Assembly: GCF_900113115.1 (NCBI RefSeq)
Contig: NZ_FOOF01000018.1
Coordinates: 62,001 to 126,000 of the forward strand
Direction: 5' to 3'
DNA: 64,000 nucleotides
Source of the DNA: Duganella sp. CF458
Lineage (GTDB): Bacteria; Pseudomonadota; Gammaproteobacteria; Burkholderiales; Burkholderiaceae_D
This document shows, one piece after another, positions 16,772-25,479 of this stretch; positions within the stretch are counted from its first letter, which is position 1, and every line of letters begins with the position of its first letter. The position numbers and the translations under genes are program-made. Below the pieces are notes generated by a model that searched no databases, was not told where the DNA came from, and worked only from the letters and a program-made list of their open reading frames with translations.

Positions 16772-19700
16772 CTATGGGTTCCAGCCGGCGCCGTTGTTGT
16801 AGGCGGCGAAGACCAGGGTGCGGTTGGCGAATCCGGCGGCGACGTCGGCGGCACTGAGCTGGTAGCCGCCGACGCGCGTGCCCAGGTTGAGTGGATTGCC
16901 GAGCAGGTCCGTGCTGCCGAATTCGCGCCAGCCGTTGGAGGCGTTGGGCATGGCCGGGTTGGGCGCGGGTTGGCCGTTGACGCCGGCGCTGGCCCAGCCG
17001 ATGGAGGCAATGTGGCTATCCATCTGGCAGTTGATGAAGGCGATGTTGTCCCATACGCTTGCGTTGCCGGAACTGCGGGCCAGGTAAGTGGCGCCGGCCG
17101 GTATCTCTCCGTGTGCGGGGCCAGGGCCTGGGCCGTGCGTCAGGCGGCTGTTGAGGAAGACGTAGCCTTTGTCGCCGGCATTCGGTACGCGGGCCTGCAG
17201 GATGTAGCCTCCGCTGCTGGCGCTGGTCGTGTCGCCGACCGAGCGGATTTCGCTCTCTTCAAACAGTGCGGCACGGCTGCCGCCCCAGATGAAGTCGACA
17301 TTTCCGGCCACCAGCGTGCGGTAGAACCAGGACCAGCCTTTCAGGTTCAAGGTGTCCTGCTCGCTGTAGAAGGCGGCGTCGCGCGCAATCAGGCGGCCGT
17401 TGTCGTTGTTGAAGTAGAGCGTTTCCGCTTGCGCCGAGATGTTGGCGGCGCGCAGGGTGGTGTTGCGCAGGGTGAGGGTGTCGAGCACCAGCATATCGGA
17501 GGCTTCCACCAGCATGACGGAGCGTCCGCCGGCCGCAGTGGCGCTGGTGGCAGGAGCCTGGCTGGCGCCGGTGCCGGGGTTGAGGGTGTCGTAGTTGGTG
17601 TATTGGATTACCGTGCCGTCACGGCTTTCACCGCGCAGGGTCACATTGTCCTTGCCGCGCAGGTAGAGCAGTTCGTTGTAACTGCCATTGCGGATGGTGA
17701 CAGTGGCTGGCGCGGCCCTGTCCACGTTTTGCATCAGGAAGTTCAGCGCGCCTTGAACGGTGGCGAAGTCGCTACCGGCATCTGCACCGACCACGAGATC
17801 CGGCCCGGACGGTGCGGCGGCCTTGGTCGTGAAGGACCAGTTACCGAGCTTGCCGATGCCGACGAATGGCGTTCCGCCCAGCGTCGTGCCGTTGAACACG
17901 CCGTTCGCCATCGCGACATAGTATTCGGTGCCGTAGGCCAGCTTGCCGTTGTGCGGCTTGATTGTCACGACATTGCCGTTGATGGTGATCGGGTTGGTAT
18001 TCACCTTGCGCACTGCAGCTTGGCCTGGATAGCCCAGTTCATCGCTCTCGCCCGAAAGCCTGATCACATCTACCAGCGCGTCGTCCATCTTGCGGAAGAT
18101 GCGGATAGTGCCGCTGTTGCCCAATGTCGGGGTGCTGTCGAACACCAGCCGCAGTCCGGCATCGATATGTGTCTCGCCTTGCGCTGCAGAGGGCGATGCC
18201 CGGTCGGTGAGCGTATAGGTCTGGGTAGGTTGCACGAATTGCGCGCCGATGGTGGCGCTGATCAAGCGCATCAGCGTTGGATCGCTCTCGCTGGTCACGC
18301 GTACCGTGGCGTTGCCTGCACCGACAGGCGTCAGCACGAGCGTATTGCCACTGACGCCAACCGCCAGCACCGCGGGATTGCTGGAGCTGGCGGTAAAACC
18401 ATCTGCCGTGCCATCCGGCTTGACGGCAGTGACAGCCAACTGCAACGGTGCATCGCCCGCTTCGGCGGTGTAGTTCGTGGTGGCGGGATTCAGCGTCAGC
18501 TGCGAAGGCTTCAAGTTTGGGTCGCCAATCCGCACGTCGTCGATCTGGAACGACTTGTTGGCGGTGTAGAGGCCAACCAGCCCACGTGCGCTGAAAGCGC
18601 TGTCGGTAACGGAGCCAAGCGATTCACCATCGAGGTAGACCGTCAGCGTGCTGCCGATCATCTCAAAGCGCACGGTGTAGAACACCGAATCCATGTTGAT
18701 TGGCTTGCGCACCTGCTTCGGCCGGGATAGTGCGCCGTTCAGCATCTTGGCGATTTCGACCTGGGTGCTGGTGTTTGCGTTCTGCACGTTCAGGCCAGCG
18801 CCGTACCAGTTGGCGGCGTTGATGTAGCGCGTAATCAGGTAGAGCTGCTTGTTGCCGGTGGTACTGTTGGTCTGCGGCTTGATGCGCGCTTCGACGAAGT
18901 AATCTCCGCTGGGTACATTGGCCATGGCGGCAGGCTTCAATAGGGCCAGCACGCCGCCGGTTGTGGCTGCTGTGTACTGCATCAGCATGTTCGTTGCGCC
19001 GACCGCTTCGGCCTTGACGCTGAAGCTGCCGTTCGGGCCGGCCACCGGCAGCAGGTCCCAGTTGGCCGAGGTGCCGGACTGGAAGTCGTCGCAGAAATAC
19101 AGGCCGCTAGGCGGGCAGGTCAGGGTAAGGATCGGCGTGCCGCTGGTGTCGCCCGTGCCGCTGATGCTGGTGGACAGCTTGCCTGCGCCGGCCTGGGCCA
19201 GGGCGTTGGCTTTCACCAGGGAGGTAGGGCGCACGCTGTATGCGTAGGGCGGCGTCCACGTCACGTTGTTGTTGATGGTGCAGGCGCCCAGCAAGGTTCC
19301 ATTCAACAGCGAACCGCTGTCCTTGAACGTACCGGTGGCTGCCCCGCCCGGATTGATCACGACGTTGCTGCAACCCTGTGCGCCTGTGATCTCGAAAACA
19401 TTTGAATGCGACAGGATTTTCGAGTTGTAGCCGGCGCCTATGCTGTACAGGTTCGCGTACACGGCGGCGTCGCGGCTACCGGTGAAGTAGTTGTTGAACA
19501 GGTGGACCTGGCCATAGCGCACGCGCGGTGCGCGGCTCGACACATTGCGGAATACGTTGTTGCTGAAGGTGACGCGCAGTTTGCCTTCGTCGCCCGTGGC
19601 ACCATCGCCCGATCCGATAAGATTGTTCTTGTGGTGCTCGCCGAACACGTTATACGAAACGGTCACGTAGTCGGATGCATTGGTGATGTCGACTGCACCG

Positions 19701-20311
19701 TCGTGGCACTGTTTGAGCTGGCCGTTTTCGGTCGGCAGCAAGTTGTCCGTCATCGGCGTATCGGTGAAGGTGTTGTGGTCGATCCAGATATGGTCGGAGC
19801 CGGATACGCCGATCGCATCGTAGGCAGAATTCCACGCACCGTTGGCGCCATCGGTCGGATCCCACACCGGTCCTACGTCGCACGGCGCAACGATCTTCAG
19901 GTTACGGATGATGATTTGCGAAACGCCGACCAACTGGATATGACCGTTGACGATGCCGGCGCCGGCTGCCGCGCCGATCAGCGTCGTATTGCTTTTCAGA
20001 CGAATGGCACCGCGAATGGCCTGGTCGCCCGTGTTCGCATAAGGTACGCCTTCGGTCATGTCGATAGTGCCGTTGACCTTGATGATCTTGGGATTGCTGC
20101 CGCCGTTATTGATCGCGTTGAGCAACTGGAAGCGATTGGCAACGCTGTAGATTTGGGAAACAACGGCGGCGGAACCGCCAGAAGTACCACCTGCCTGGCT
20201 TGCCCAGCCATCGGCCGGGGCGGCAAGGCGCGCCGGGTCGTCGGCTGCCCGCGCGGGCAGGCATAGCGCCGCAAGCAGGGCGAGCGCAATCCTGAAACCT
20301 TTGAGTTCCAT
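16772..20311 (-). CDS. Secreted pectate lyase (PL1)-pectinesterase (CE8) fusion
   Basis: An 1179-residue multidomain pectin degrader. After a signal peptide (about 1-22, ending PARA) comes a PL1 pectate lyase beta-helix to about residue 400, with IWIDHNTFTD, CHDGAVDITNASDYVTVSYN and the catalytic-Arg region RAPRVRYGQVHLFNNYF. Residues about 405-600 form a LamG/concanavalin-like domain (FCDDFQSGTSANWDLLP to IDDVRIGDP). Ig-like modules follow to about 840. The C-terminus is a CE8 pectinesterase with EQDTLNLKG, NVDFIWGG (catalytic Asp) and YLARSSG in place of the usual LGRPW. De-esterification and cleavage of homogalacturonan are thus on one chain. The gene follows a PEP-CTERM gene by 32 bp in one operon. 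Confidence 0.92.
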   Translation of the reverse strand: MELKGFRIALALLAALCLPARAADDPARLAAPADGWASQAGGTSGGSAAVVSQIYSVANRFQLLNAINNGGSNPKIIKVNGTIDMTEGVPYANTGDQAIRGAIRLKSNTTLIGAAAGAGIVNGHIQLVGVSQIIIRNLKIVAPCDVGPVWDPTDGANGAWNSAYDAIGVSGSDHIWIDHNTFTDTPMTDNLLPTENGQLKQCHDGAVDITNASDYVTVSYNVFGEHHKNNLIGSGDGATGDEGKLRVTFSNNVFRNVSSRAPRVRYGQVHLFNNYFTGSRDAAVYANLYSIGAGYNSKILSHSNVFEITGAQGCSNVVINPGGAATGTFKDSGSLLNGTLLGACTINNNVTWTPPYAYSVRPTSLVKANALAQAGAGKLSTSISGTGDTSGTPILTLTCPPSGLYFCDDFQSGTSANWDLLPVAGPNGSFSVKAEAVGATNMLMQYTAATTGGVLALLKPAAMANVPSGDYFVEARIKPQTNSTTGNKQLYLITRYINAANWYGAGLNVQNANTSTQVEIAKMLNGALSRPKQVRKPINMDSVFYTVRFEMIGSTLTVYLDGESLGSVTDSAFSARGLVGLYTANKSFQIDDVRIGDPNLKPSQLTLNPATTNYTAEAGDAPLQLAVTAVKPDGTADGFTASSSNPAVLAVGVSGNTLVLTPVGAGNATVRVTSESDPTLMRLISATIGAQFVQPTQTYTLTDRASPSAAQGETHIDAGLRLVFDSTPTLGNSGTIRIFRKMDDALVDVIRLSGESDELGYPGQAAVRKVNTNPITINGNVVTIKPHNGKLAYGTEYYVAMANGVFNGTTLGGTPFVGIGKLGNWSFTTKAAAPSGPDLVVGADAGSDFATVQGALNFLMQNVDRAAPATVTIRNGSYNELLYLRGKDNVTLRGESRDGTVIQYTNYDTLNPGTGASQAPATSATAAGGRSVMLVEASDMLVLDTLTLRNTTLRAANISAQAETLYFNNDNGRLIARDAAFYSEQDTLNLKGWSWFYRTLVAGNVDFIWGGSRAALFEESEIRSVGDTTSASSGGYILQARVPNAGDKGYVFLNSRLTHGPGPGPAHGEIPAGATYLARSSGNASVWDNIAFINCQMDSHIASIGWASAGVNGQPAPNPAMPNASNGWREFGSTDLLGNPLNLGTRVGGYQLSAADVAAGFANRTLVFAAYNNGAGWNP

Positions 20312-20343
20312 ATGATTCTCCTTGAAGGGAAGGGGGAGCTGCC

Positions 20344-20913
20344 TTAGCTGCGGCGTGTACGGCGGCGGCCTGCCGCCAGTGCTGCAAAACCGCCCAGCAT
20401 CAGTGCCGCGCTGCCTGGTTCCGGTACGGCGGCAGCATCCAGTTGGGCGGTCAAGCTGGCAAATTCGGCCCAGCTGGTGCCAGTCAGGTCGATGTCGATC
20501 GACTTGCCGTTGGCGCCCAGCGACAGCACCGGCAGCCCGCCGATGCCGCTGCCATCGAGCAGCTTGAAGGCTGTCAGCGGTGCGGCCAGGGTATCGCCGA
20601 AATCGAAGTGGAACTGGTAGGTGCCGGGTGCGATGGCGCTGTTTGCGATTACGGTCAATAAGCCGCTGGCATCGAAGTCGAAGCCGAACATCGCATCGGC
20701 GCTGAGGAATTCGACACCGGTCCCGGATGGATCGAGGGCGGTAGTGTTCGAACCCGGTTCAAGCTGGAACAGGTGGTCAAGGCCGACGATGGCGTCGGCC
20801 GAACCGTTGTAGGTGGCGGTGATGACGGCATCCTGCAAGGGTAGCGGTGCTGCGTGTGCAATTCCGGTGGCGAGTACGGCAGCCACCAATGTCTCCATTA
20901 TGGTTTTTTTCAT
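20344..20913 (-). CDS. PEP-CTERM sorted secreted protein
   Basis: A 189-residue exported protein. The signal peptide covers about residues 1-21 (METLVAAVLATGIAHA). The C-terminus is a complete PEP-CTERM signal: AVPEPGSAALMLGGFAALAAG followed by RRRTRRS, recognised by exosortase and removed or anchored at the cell surface. The body is beta-rich and not assigned to a family. The ATG was chosen for the CCGGAG site 7-8 bp upstream; a longer frame has none. It is the first gene of the operon with the pectate lyase/pectinesterase, so a role at the surface during pectin use is plausible but inferred. Confidence 0.85.
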   Translation of the reverse strand: MKKTIMETLVAAVLATGIAHAAPLPLQDAVITATYNGSADAIVGLDHLFQLEPGSNTTALDPSGTGVEFLSADAMFGFDFDASGLLTVIANSAIAPGTYQFHFDFGDTLAAPLTAFKLLDGSGIGGLPVLSLGANGKSIDIDLTGTSWAEFASLTAQLDAAAVPEPGSAALMLGGFAALAAGRRRTRRS

Positions 20914-20959
20914 TGTGCGCTCCGGTGGGGCTGAATAGGCGTGCCTGATCGGCCCGTCA

Positions 20960-20988
20960 ATCTTATATTGGTCTGACCAATATTTCAA
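20960..20988 (-). promoter_or_regulatory. Predicted promoter of the pectin operon
   Basis: On the minus strand a -35 TTGAAA (20983-20988) and a -10 TAAGAT (20960-20965) are separated by exactly 17 bp. They lie about 50-75 bp before the PEP-CTERM start codon. The spacer is wholly occupied by a perfect palindrome. Confidence 0.6.
20965..20983. promoter_or_regulatory. Operator-like 19-bp palindrome, GntR/FadR-type
   Basis: ATATTGGTCTGACCAATAT is a perfect dyad (9-bp arms, one central base). TTGGTCNGACCAA resembles sites of FadR-subfamily GntR repressors such as PdhR, LldR and hexuronate regulators. It fills the spacer between the predicted -35 and -10, so bound protein would block RNA polymerase. 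A partial copy (CAGACCA) follows at 20994-21000. Confidence 0.7.
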
Positions 20989-21117
20989 TTAATCAGACCA
21001 AATATGATGCGGTCAGGCCACATTGCCTGTGGGAATGCACTAGGAGTGCCTAGGTAGAGAAGTGAGCAAAACTACCGGCGTCTAAGCAAGTAGCTGCCCA
21101 CGAAACGAATGCTAAAA

Positions 21118-21503
21118 CTAATCACTCAACAGATTTATCGACGTTTGAACGTCGGGCGAAAAGCTCGCGAATTTGTTGGGCTGCGAAGTTTCGATGAGTA
21201 CGCGGCCACACTTTGCGCATTCATACACGTCGCGTTGGTAGTCGATGTATTTGGAATGAATGTGATCATGCAGAATATGGCCGTGGGGTAGGTTCAGCGA
21301 AACGTAGTCTGGACCATATCCCTTTTTATTAACCAGGCGCCGACGGCTTCACGCTGCGCTGCTTCGACAAAGCTTTGTGTTTCTTCGATCAACCAATCGA
21401 AGAACGGATCACGGTCGACGTCGCGCAGAAGAGACGCTTTGTAGGGAAGTGAGTCTGTCTGGTCGCGGATCGTATGTCCGCAGGTGCACCCTATCTTTGC
21501 CAT
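21118..21503 (-). pseudogene. Zinc-ribbon protein gene split by a one-base frameshift
   Basis: Two frames together make one protein of about 128 residues. The first frame reads MAKIGCTCGHTIRDQTDSLP onward (CxC) and stops at 21294. The -1 frame continues KGYGPDYVSLNLPHGHILHD and then YECAKCGRVLIE (CxxC), ending at the TAG at 21118. The break is at a run of five A residues before GGG (minus strand, about 21331-21338); one extra A restores a continuous frame. The paired cysteine motifs look like one zinc site of a known small bacterial family. The break may be a real mutation, a homopolymer sequencing error or, less likely, ribosomal frameshifting. The gene follows the next one by 2 bp. Confidence 0.7.
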
Positions 21504-21505
21504 GG

Positions 21506-21997
21506 CTATTGATTCGATCCGTCGGATTTAGCTGAAGAGATCTTTATAGTTGACCAATCAAGGGCCAAAAGACCAAGTGAGATCGCGATACCCTCATTTA
21601 GTAGCATGCAATACTCCGTCCCGCCCGGGGCGTACCCATGGGATGTCCAGTTAAGGGATACTAGATTGCCCCAAGGGTAGTTGGTGATTGCAATCTGCTT
21701 TTCGATGTCTTCCCGTGTGCGATATTCGGTCAGTGCGGACTGAACGAAATGGTCGACAATCTCGGAATCTGTCAGTGCCGTCGGCAGCAGAGGACGGATT
21801 ACATGCCGTCTTTTTTCGGTCGGTCCACCATTCAGGCCTGTGACCGTTGCCCATCCATCAGCCTGTTCAATCTTGATCAAATGACGCACACCGATCCAGT
21901 CATTGCATAGCCAGTCGTAGTCGGAACCGTCGCGGGGAACGGATACCAGCGCCGGTTCGAAGCTGAGTTCAAAAGCGCCGATAGTTATCGTGTGCAT
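21506..21997 (-). CDS. Hypothetical protein
   Basis: A 163-residue soluble protein without signal peptide or membrane segment and not assigned to a family. The N-terminus (MHTITIGAFELSFEPALV, then WIGVRHLIKIEQADGWATVTGLNGG) is beta-strand rich. Base composition is less GC-rich than the flanking genes. It ends 2 bp before the frameshifted zinc-ribbon gene on the same strand, so the two form a small operon of unknown role, possibly accessory. Confidence 0.6.
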   Translation of the reverse strand: MHTITIGAFELSFEPALVSVPRDGSDYDWLCNDWIGVRHLIKIEQADGWATVTGLNGGPTEKRRHVIRPLLPTALTDSEIVDHFVQSALTEYRTREDIEKQIAITNYPWGNLVSLNWTSHGYAPGGTEYCMLLNEGIAISLGLLALDWSTIKISSAKSDGSNQ

Positions 21998-22144
21998 ACT
22001 GTTGGAGTGCGGCGATCCGCTTGCGTGTCTCGCGTTTGAAAAAGAACACCACCAAGGGAGTCACTAACCACGATAGCCAGCGCGGCTTGGTGGTGATGTC
22101 GTACGAGAATAGCACCTGTCGAACTCATAGCGGATCAGCATATT

Positions 22145-23542
22145 CTATGCGGCGCCTTGGGAATCGACCTGCAATTCCTGGTCGCTGGCGAATGCCGCCA
22201 TATTGGTCTCGCCCATCACGCGGCTGGTGACGGTGCCGGCGGCGATCGAGCCGCTGACGTTCAGCGCGGTACGGCCCATGTCGATCAGCGGTTCGATCGA
22301 AATCAGCAGGCCCGCCAATGCCACCGGCAGGTTCATGGAAGACAGTACGATCAGCGCAGCGAACGTCGCGCCGCCGCCCACGCCAGCCACGCCGACGGAG
22401 CCGATGGTGATGATGGCCAGTAGCGGCACCAGGAACGATGCGGTGAACGGATCGATGCCGACTGTCGGTGCAATCATCACTGCCAGCATGGCCGGGTAAA
22501 TGCCCGCGCAGCCGTTCTGGCCGATGGTGGCGCCGAACGAGGCGGCGAAGTTGGCGATGCCTTCCGGCGTGCCCAGGTGCTGGGTCTGGGTTTGCACGCT
22601 CATTGGAATAGAGCCTGCGCTGGTACGGGAAGTGAAGGCGAAAGTCAGCACCGGCAGGATCTTCTTGGTGTAGCGCAGCGGATTCAGGCCGCTGGCGCTG
22701 ACCATGGCCAGGTGCACGCCGAACATCAGCAGCAGGGCGCAGTAGGAGGCCACCACAAAGCCGATCAGGTTCAGGATGTCGGCGTAGCTGGAGCTGGACA
22801 CCACTTGCGCCATCAGCGCGAATACGCCGTAGGGCGTCAGGCGCAGCACCAGCGTCACCATGCGCATCACGATGGTGTGGGCCACGTGCACGGCGTGATC
22901 GAAAGAGGTGAAGTGTTCCGGTTTCTTTTCCGCGATGCCGATGGCGGCAACGCCGACGAACACTGCGAACACCACCACCGCAATGGTCGAAGTCTTGCGT
23001 GCGCCCGTCATGTCGAGGAATGGATTGCTCGGAATGAAGGACAGCAGCATATTCGGCAGCGAAATCGATTGCGCGTCGGCCAGCTTGCCTTCCAGATAGG
23101 CGCCGCGCGCCAGTTCCGCCGCATTCGAAGCCAGGCCCGCCGCGCTCAATCCGAACAGCTTGGCCATCAGGATGCCGATCGCCGCCGCCACGGTGGTCGT
23201 CAGCATCAGGGTGCCGATGGTGAGGGCGCTGATCTTGCCCAGCGAGCTGGCATTGCGCAGCTTGAGGATGGCTGAAACGATGGACACCATAATCAGCGGC
23301 ATCACGATCATTTGCAGCAGCTTGACGTAGCCGCTGCCGACGATATCGAGGTACTGGCCGGTCACTTTGACTACTTCGCTGCCGGCGCCATACAACACCT
23401 GAAGTCCGGCGCCGAGCAGCACGCCCAGCCCCAAGGCGCTGAACACCCGCACGGTAAAGCTGGCATGGCGTTTCTGCTGCACGACGAGGAAGGCCAGCAC
23501 GATGGCCGCGACGGCCAGGTTGAGGATCACTTGCAGGTTCAT
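22145..23542 (-). CDS. tcyP: L-cystine/sodium symporter, TcyP-like (DAACS family)
   Basis: A 465-residue inner-membrane transporter of the dicarboxylate/amino acid:cation symporter family, closest in pattern to TcyP/YdjN cystine importers. Hallmarks are KLLQMIVMPLIMVSIVSAILKL, the re-entrant hairpin serine motif FTSRTSAGSIPMSVQTQ, and the second hairpin VGVAGVGGGATFAALIVLSSMNLP. About eight transmembrane helices are evident. It is divergent from the chemotaxis receptor gene. The cystine substrate is inferred from family resemblance; another amino acid is possible. Confidence 0.85.
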   Translation of the reverse strand: MNLQVILNLAVAAIVLAFLVVQQKRHASFTVRVFSALGLGVLLGAGLQVLYGAGSEVVKVTGQYLDIVGSGYVKLLQMIVMPLIMVSIVSAILKLRNASSLGKISALTIGTLMLTTTVAAAIGILMAKLFGLSAAGLASNAAELARGAYLEGKLADAQSISLPNMLLSFIPSNPFLDMTGARKTSTIAVVVFAVFVGVAAIGIAEKKPEHFTSFDHAVHVAHTIVMRMVTLVLRLTPYGVFALMAQVVSSSSYADILNLIGFVVASYCALLLMFGVHLAMVSASGLNPLRYTKKILPVLTFAFTSRTSAGSIPMSVQTQTQHLGTPEGIANFAASFGATIGQNGCAGIYPAMLAVMIAPTVGIDPFTASFLVPLLAIITIGSVGVAGVGGGATFAALIVLSSMNLPVALAGLLISIEPLIDMGRTALNVSGSIAAGTVTSRVMGETNMAAFASDQELQVDSQGAA

Positions 23543-23649
23543 GGAGGGGCGGCGGCTTAAATTTTGGAATCGACAGATTCTAATTGAATTGGTGTAGTCT
23601 TGCCTATTTGCAGGACCGTGGTTGCAAGGTCGCTACGAAAGGAATAGCT

Positions 23650-25281
23650 ATGTCGAAGCAATCGATGAAGGTTGGCACCCGGCTGGCGCTGGGCTTTGGC
23701 TTGGTGCTGGCGCTGATGGCCGGTGTGTCGGGGCTCGGCATCTACAACATGCATCGCATCCACGGACAGCTCGAGAAGATCGTGCAGCTCAATGTAGCGA
23801 AACTGACCTATGTGCAGGATATGTCGGAAGCGGTGCACATCGTCGCCCGCGTAACGCGCACCTTGGCGCTGTTGTCGGACGATACGGCCATGCGGCGCGA
23901 GCTGCCTAAGATCCAGGCGGCGCGGGCGCAGTACGACAAGGCCCAGGCGGCACTGGAAGCCCTGCCAGGCTCGGAGGAAGGGAAAGCGATCCGCGCCCGC
24001 ATCCGCGCATTGCAGCAGGAAGCCCGCCCGCTGACCGACCAGTTGCTGGAACTGTCCCTGCAGCACAAGGACGAGGAAGCGATGGCCCTGCTGATGCAGA
24101 AGGCCGGTCCCGCCACCCAGCGCTGGCAGGACGTGATGGACGAAGACGTGCAGCTTCAGCGCCAACACAATGCCAGGGATGCAGCGGCGGCGGCCGAAGC
24201 CTATGCCGCTGCCCGCACCATGATGCTGGCAATGAGCGTCGTGGCGCTGGTGGCAGGCGTGGTTGCCGCTACGCTGATTGCGCGCCGCCTGCTTGGGCAG
24301 TTGGGCGGCGAGCCCGATGTGGCAGCCGAAATCGCCGGCCGCATCGCTGCCGGGGACCTGACCGTGCAGGTGGAAACCCGCCACGACGACGAGGCGAGCA
24401 TGATGAAGGCCATGAGCGTGATGCGCGACAGCCTGCTGCGCATCGTGTCCGAAGTGCGGCAGGGGACGGAGACCATCAATACCGCCGCCACCCAGATCGC
24501 AGCCGGCAATCTTGACTTGTCCTCGCGCACCGAGCAGCAAGCCAGCGCGCTGGAGGAAACCGCTTCTTCGATGGAGGAGCTGACCAGCGCCGTGCGTGAA
24601 AACGGCAGCAACGCGCGCCAGGCCAACGAGCTGGCCGCGGCGGCTAGCGCGGTGGCGCAGCAGGGCGGTGCTGTGGTGGGGCAGGTGGTGCAGACGATGG
24701 GCTCGATCAGCGATTCTTCGCGCAAGATCTCGGACATCATCGGTGTCATCGACGGTATCGCTTTCCAGACCAATATCCTGGCCCTGAACGCGGCGGTGGA
24801 GGCTGCGCGCGCCGGTGAGCAGGGGCGCGGCTTTGCCGTTGTCGCCACCGAAGTGCGCCAGCTCGCCCAGCGTTCGGCGGCTGCCGCCAAGGAAATCAAG
24901 GACTTGATCGTCAATTCGGTGCAACAGGTGGACCAGGGCAGCGCCCTGGTGACCCGCGCCGGCAATACCATGGATGAAGTGGTGGCCTCCGTGCAGCGGG
25001 TGTCGCAGATCATGCAGCAAATCACGGCTGCCGGCGACGAACAAAGCGCCGGCATCGAGCAGATCAACCGGGCGGTGACGGAGATGGATACGGTGACGCA
25101 GCAGAACGCCGCGCTGGTGGAGGAAGCGGCATCAGCGGCGGATGCGCTGAAGCAGCAGGCCGCCCACCTGGACACCTTGGTGGGCGTGTTCAAGCTGCAT
25201 CACGATGTGGCCAGGCGTACCGCGAACAACAGGATACCGACGAAGCAGCTCGCTGCAATCAGTCCGCCTGCGATCACGTAG
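23650..25281 (+). CDS. Methyl-accepting chemotaxis protein
   Basis: A 543-residue membrane chemoreceptor. TM1 is about residues 11-31 (LALGFGLVLALMAGVSGLGI). A roughly 160-residue helical periplasmic sensor of the four-helix-bundle type follows, then TM2 at about 190-210 (MMLAMSVVALVAGVVAATLI), HAMP and the signalling coiled coil. The conserved hairpin tip is FQTNILALNAAVEAARAGEQGRGFAVVATEVR. The chosen ATG has an AAAGGA site upstream. The last 27 codons overlap the 3' end of the convergent DUF2970 gene. It probably relays to CheA/CheW encoded elsewhere. Confidence 0.93.
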   Translation: MSKQSMKVGTRLALGFGLVLALMAGVSGLGIYNMHRIHGQLEKIVQLNVAKLTYVQDMSEAVHIVARVTRTLALLSDDTAMRRELPKIQAARAQYDKAQAALEALPGSEEGKAIRARIRALQQEARPLTDQLLELSLQHKDEEAMALLMQKAGPATQRWQDVMDEDVQLQRQHNARDAAAAAEAYAAARTMMLAMSVVALVAGVVAATLIARRLLGQLGGEPDVAAEIAGRIAAGDLTVQVETRHDDEASMMKAMSVMRDSLLRIVSEVRQGTETINTAATQIAAGNLDLSSRTEQQASALEETASSMEELTSAVRENGSNARQANELAAAASAVAQQGGAVVGQVVQTMGSISDSSRKISDIIGVIDGIAFQTNILALNAAVEAARAGEQGRGFAVVATEVRQLAQRSAAAAKEIKDLIVNSVQQVDQGSALVTRAGNTMDEVVASVQRVSQIMQQITAAGDEQSAGIEQINRAVTEMDTVTQQNAALVEEAASAADALKQQAAHLDTLVGVFKLHHDVARRTANNRIPTKQLAAISPPAIT

Positions 25282-25397
25282 CCGGGGCGCAGGGCGCCGA
25301 CGTCGCGTTCAAAGTCGCTGCGCCGGCGCAGTCCGATGAAGGACCAGGCGACGGCCAGCATGGTTTCGCCGAAGCTGCGGGGTTTGGTGTCGTCCAT
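25200..25397 (-). CDS. DUF2970 family small membrane protein
   Basis: A 65-residue protein typical of the DUF2970 family of betaproteobacteria. The N-terminal half contains SFGETMLAVAWSFIGLRRRSDFERDV, the conserved soluble segment, and the C-terminal half is one transmembrane helix (YVIAGGLIAASCFVGILLFAV). AAAGGAAACGAC precedes the ATG. Its 3' end overlaps that of the chemoreceptor gene on the other strand by 82 bp. Function is unknown. Confidence 0.8.
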   Translation of the reverse strand: MDDTKPRSFGETMLAVAWSFIGLRRRSDFERDVGALRPGYVIAGGLIAASCFVGILLFAVRLATS

Positions 25398-25444
25398 GTC
25401 GTTTCCTTTCGAGGTTGGGCCTATTGTGCTCCGGCCCCGCCCCG

Positions 25445-25466
25445 AAAAACAGGCGCAGAAGCGCCC
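25445..25466 (-). terminator. Putative terminator downstream of the 245-residue hypothetical gene
   Basis: On the minus strand GGCGC-TTCT-GCGCC forms a 5-bp stem followed by TGTTTTT. It starts about 15 bp after the stop of the upstream minus-strand gene and separates it from DUF2970. Confidence 0.5.
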
Positions 25467-25479
25467 GGAAACGACCGTA

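Noticed and set aside
19406..20266. Plus-strand frames over the pectate lyase gene (also 16409-18730)
   Set aside because: No family features; the opposite strand encodes a clear multidomain enzyme with signal peptide.
21109..21291. 60-codon plus-strand frame after the pectin operon
   Set aside because: It is the antisense of the second half of the frameshifted zinc-ribbon gene, which has a clear CxxC protein sequence.
21325..21345. Programmed -1 frameshifting in the zinc-ribbon gene
   Set aside because: The A-AAA-AGG context is weak and no downstream stimulatory hairpin was seen. A simple indel or sequencing error is more economical, although not excluded.
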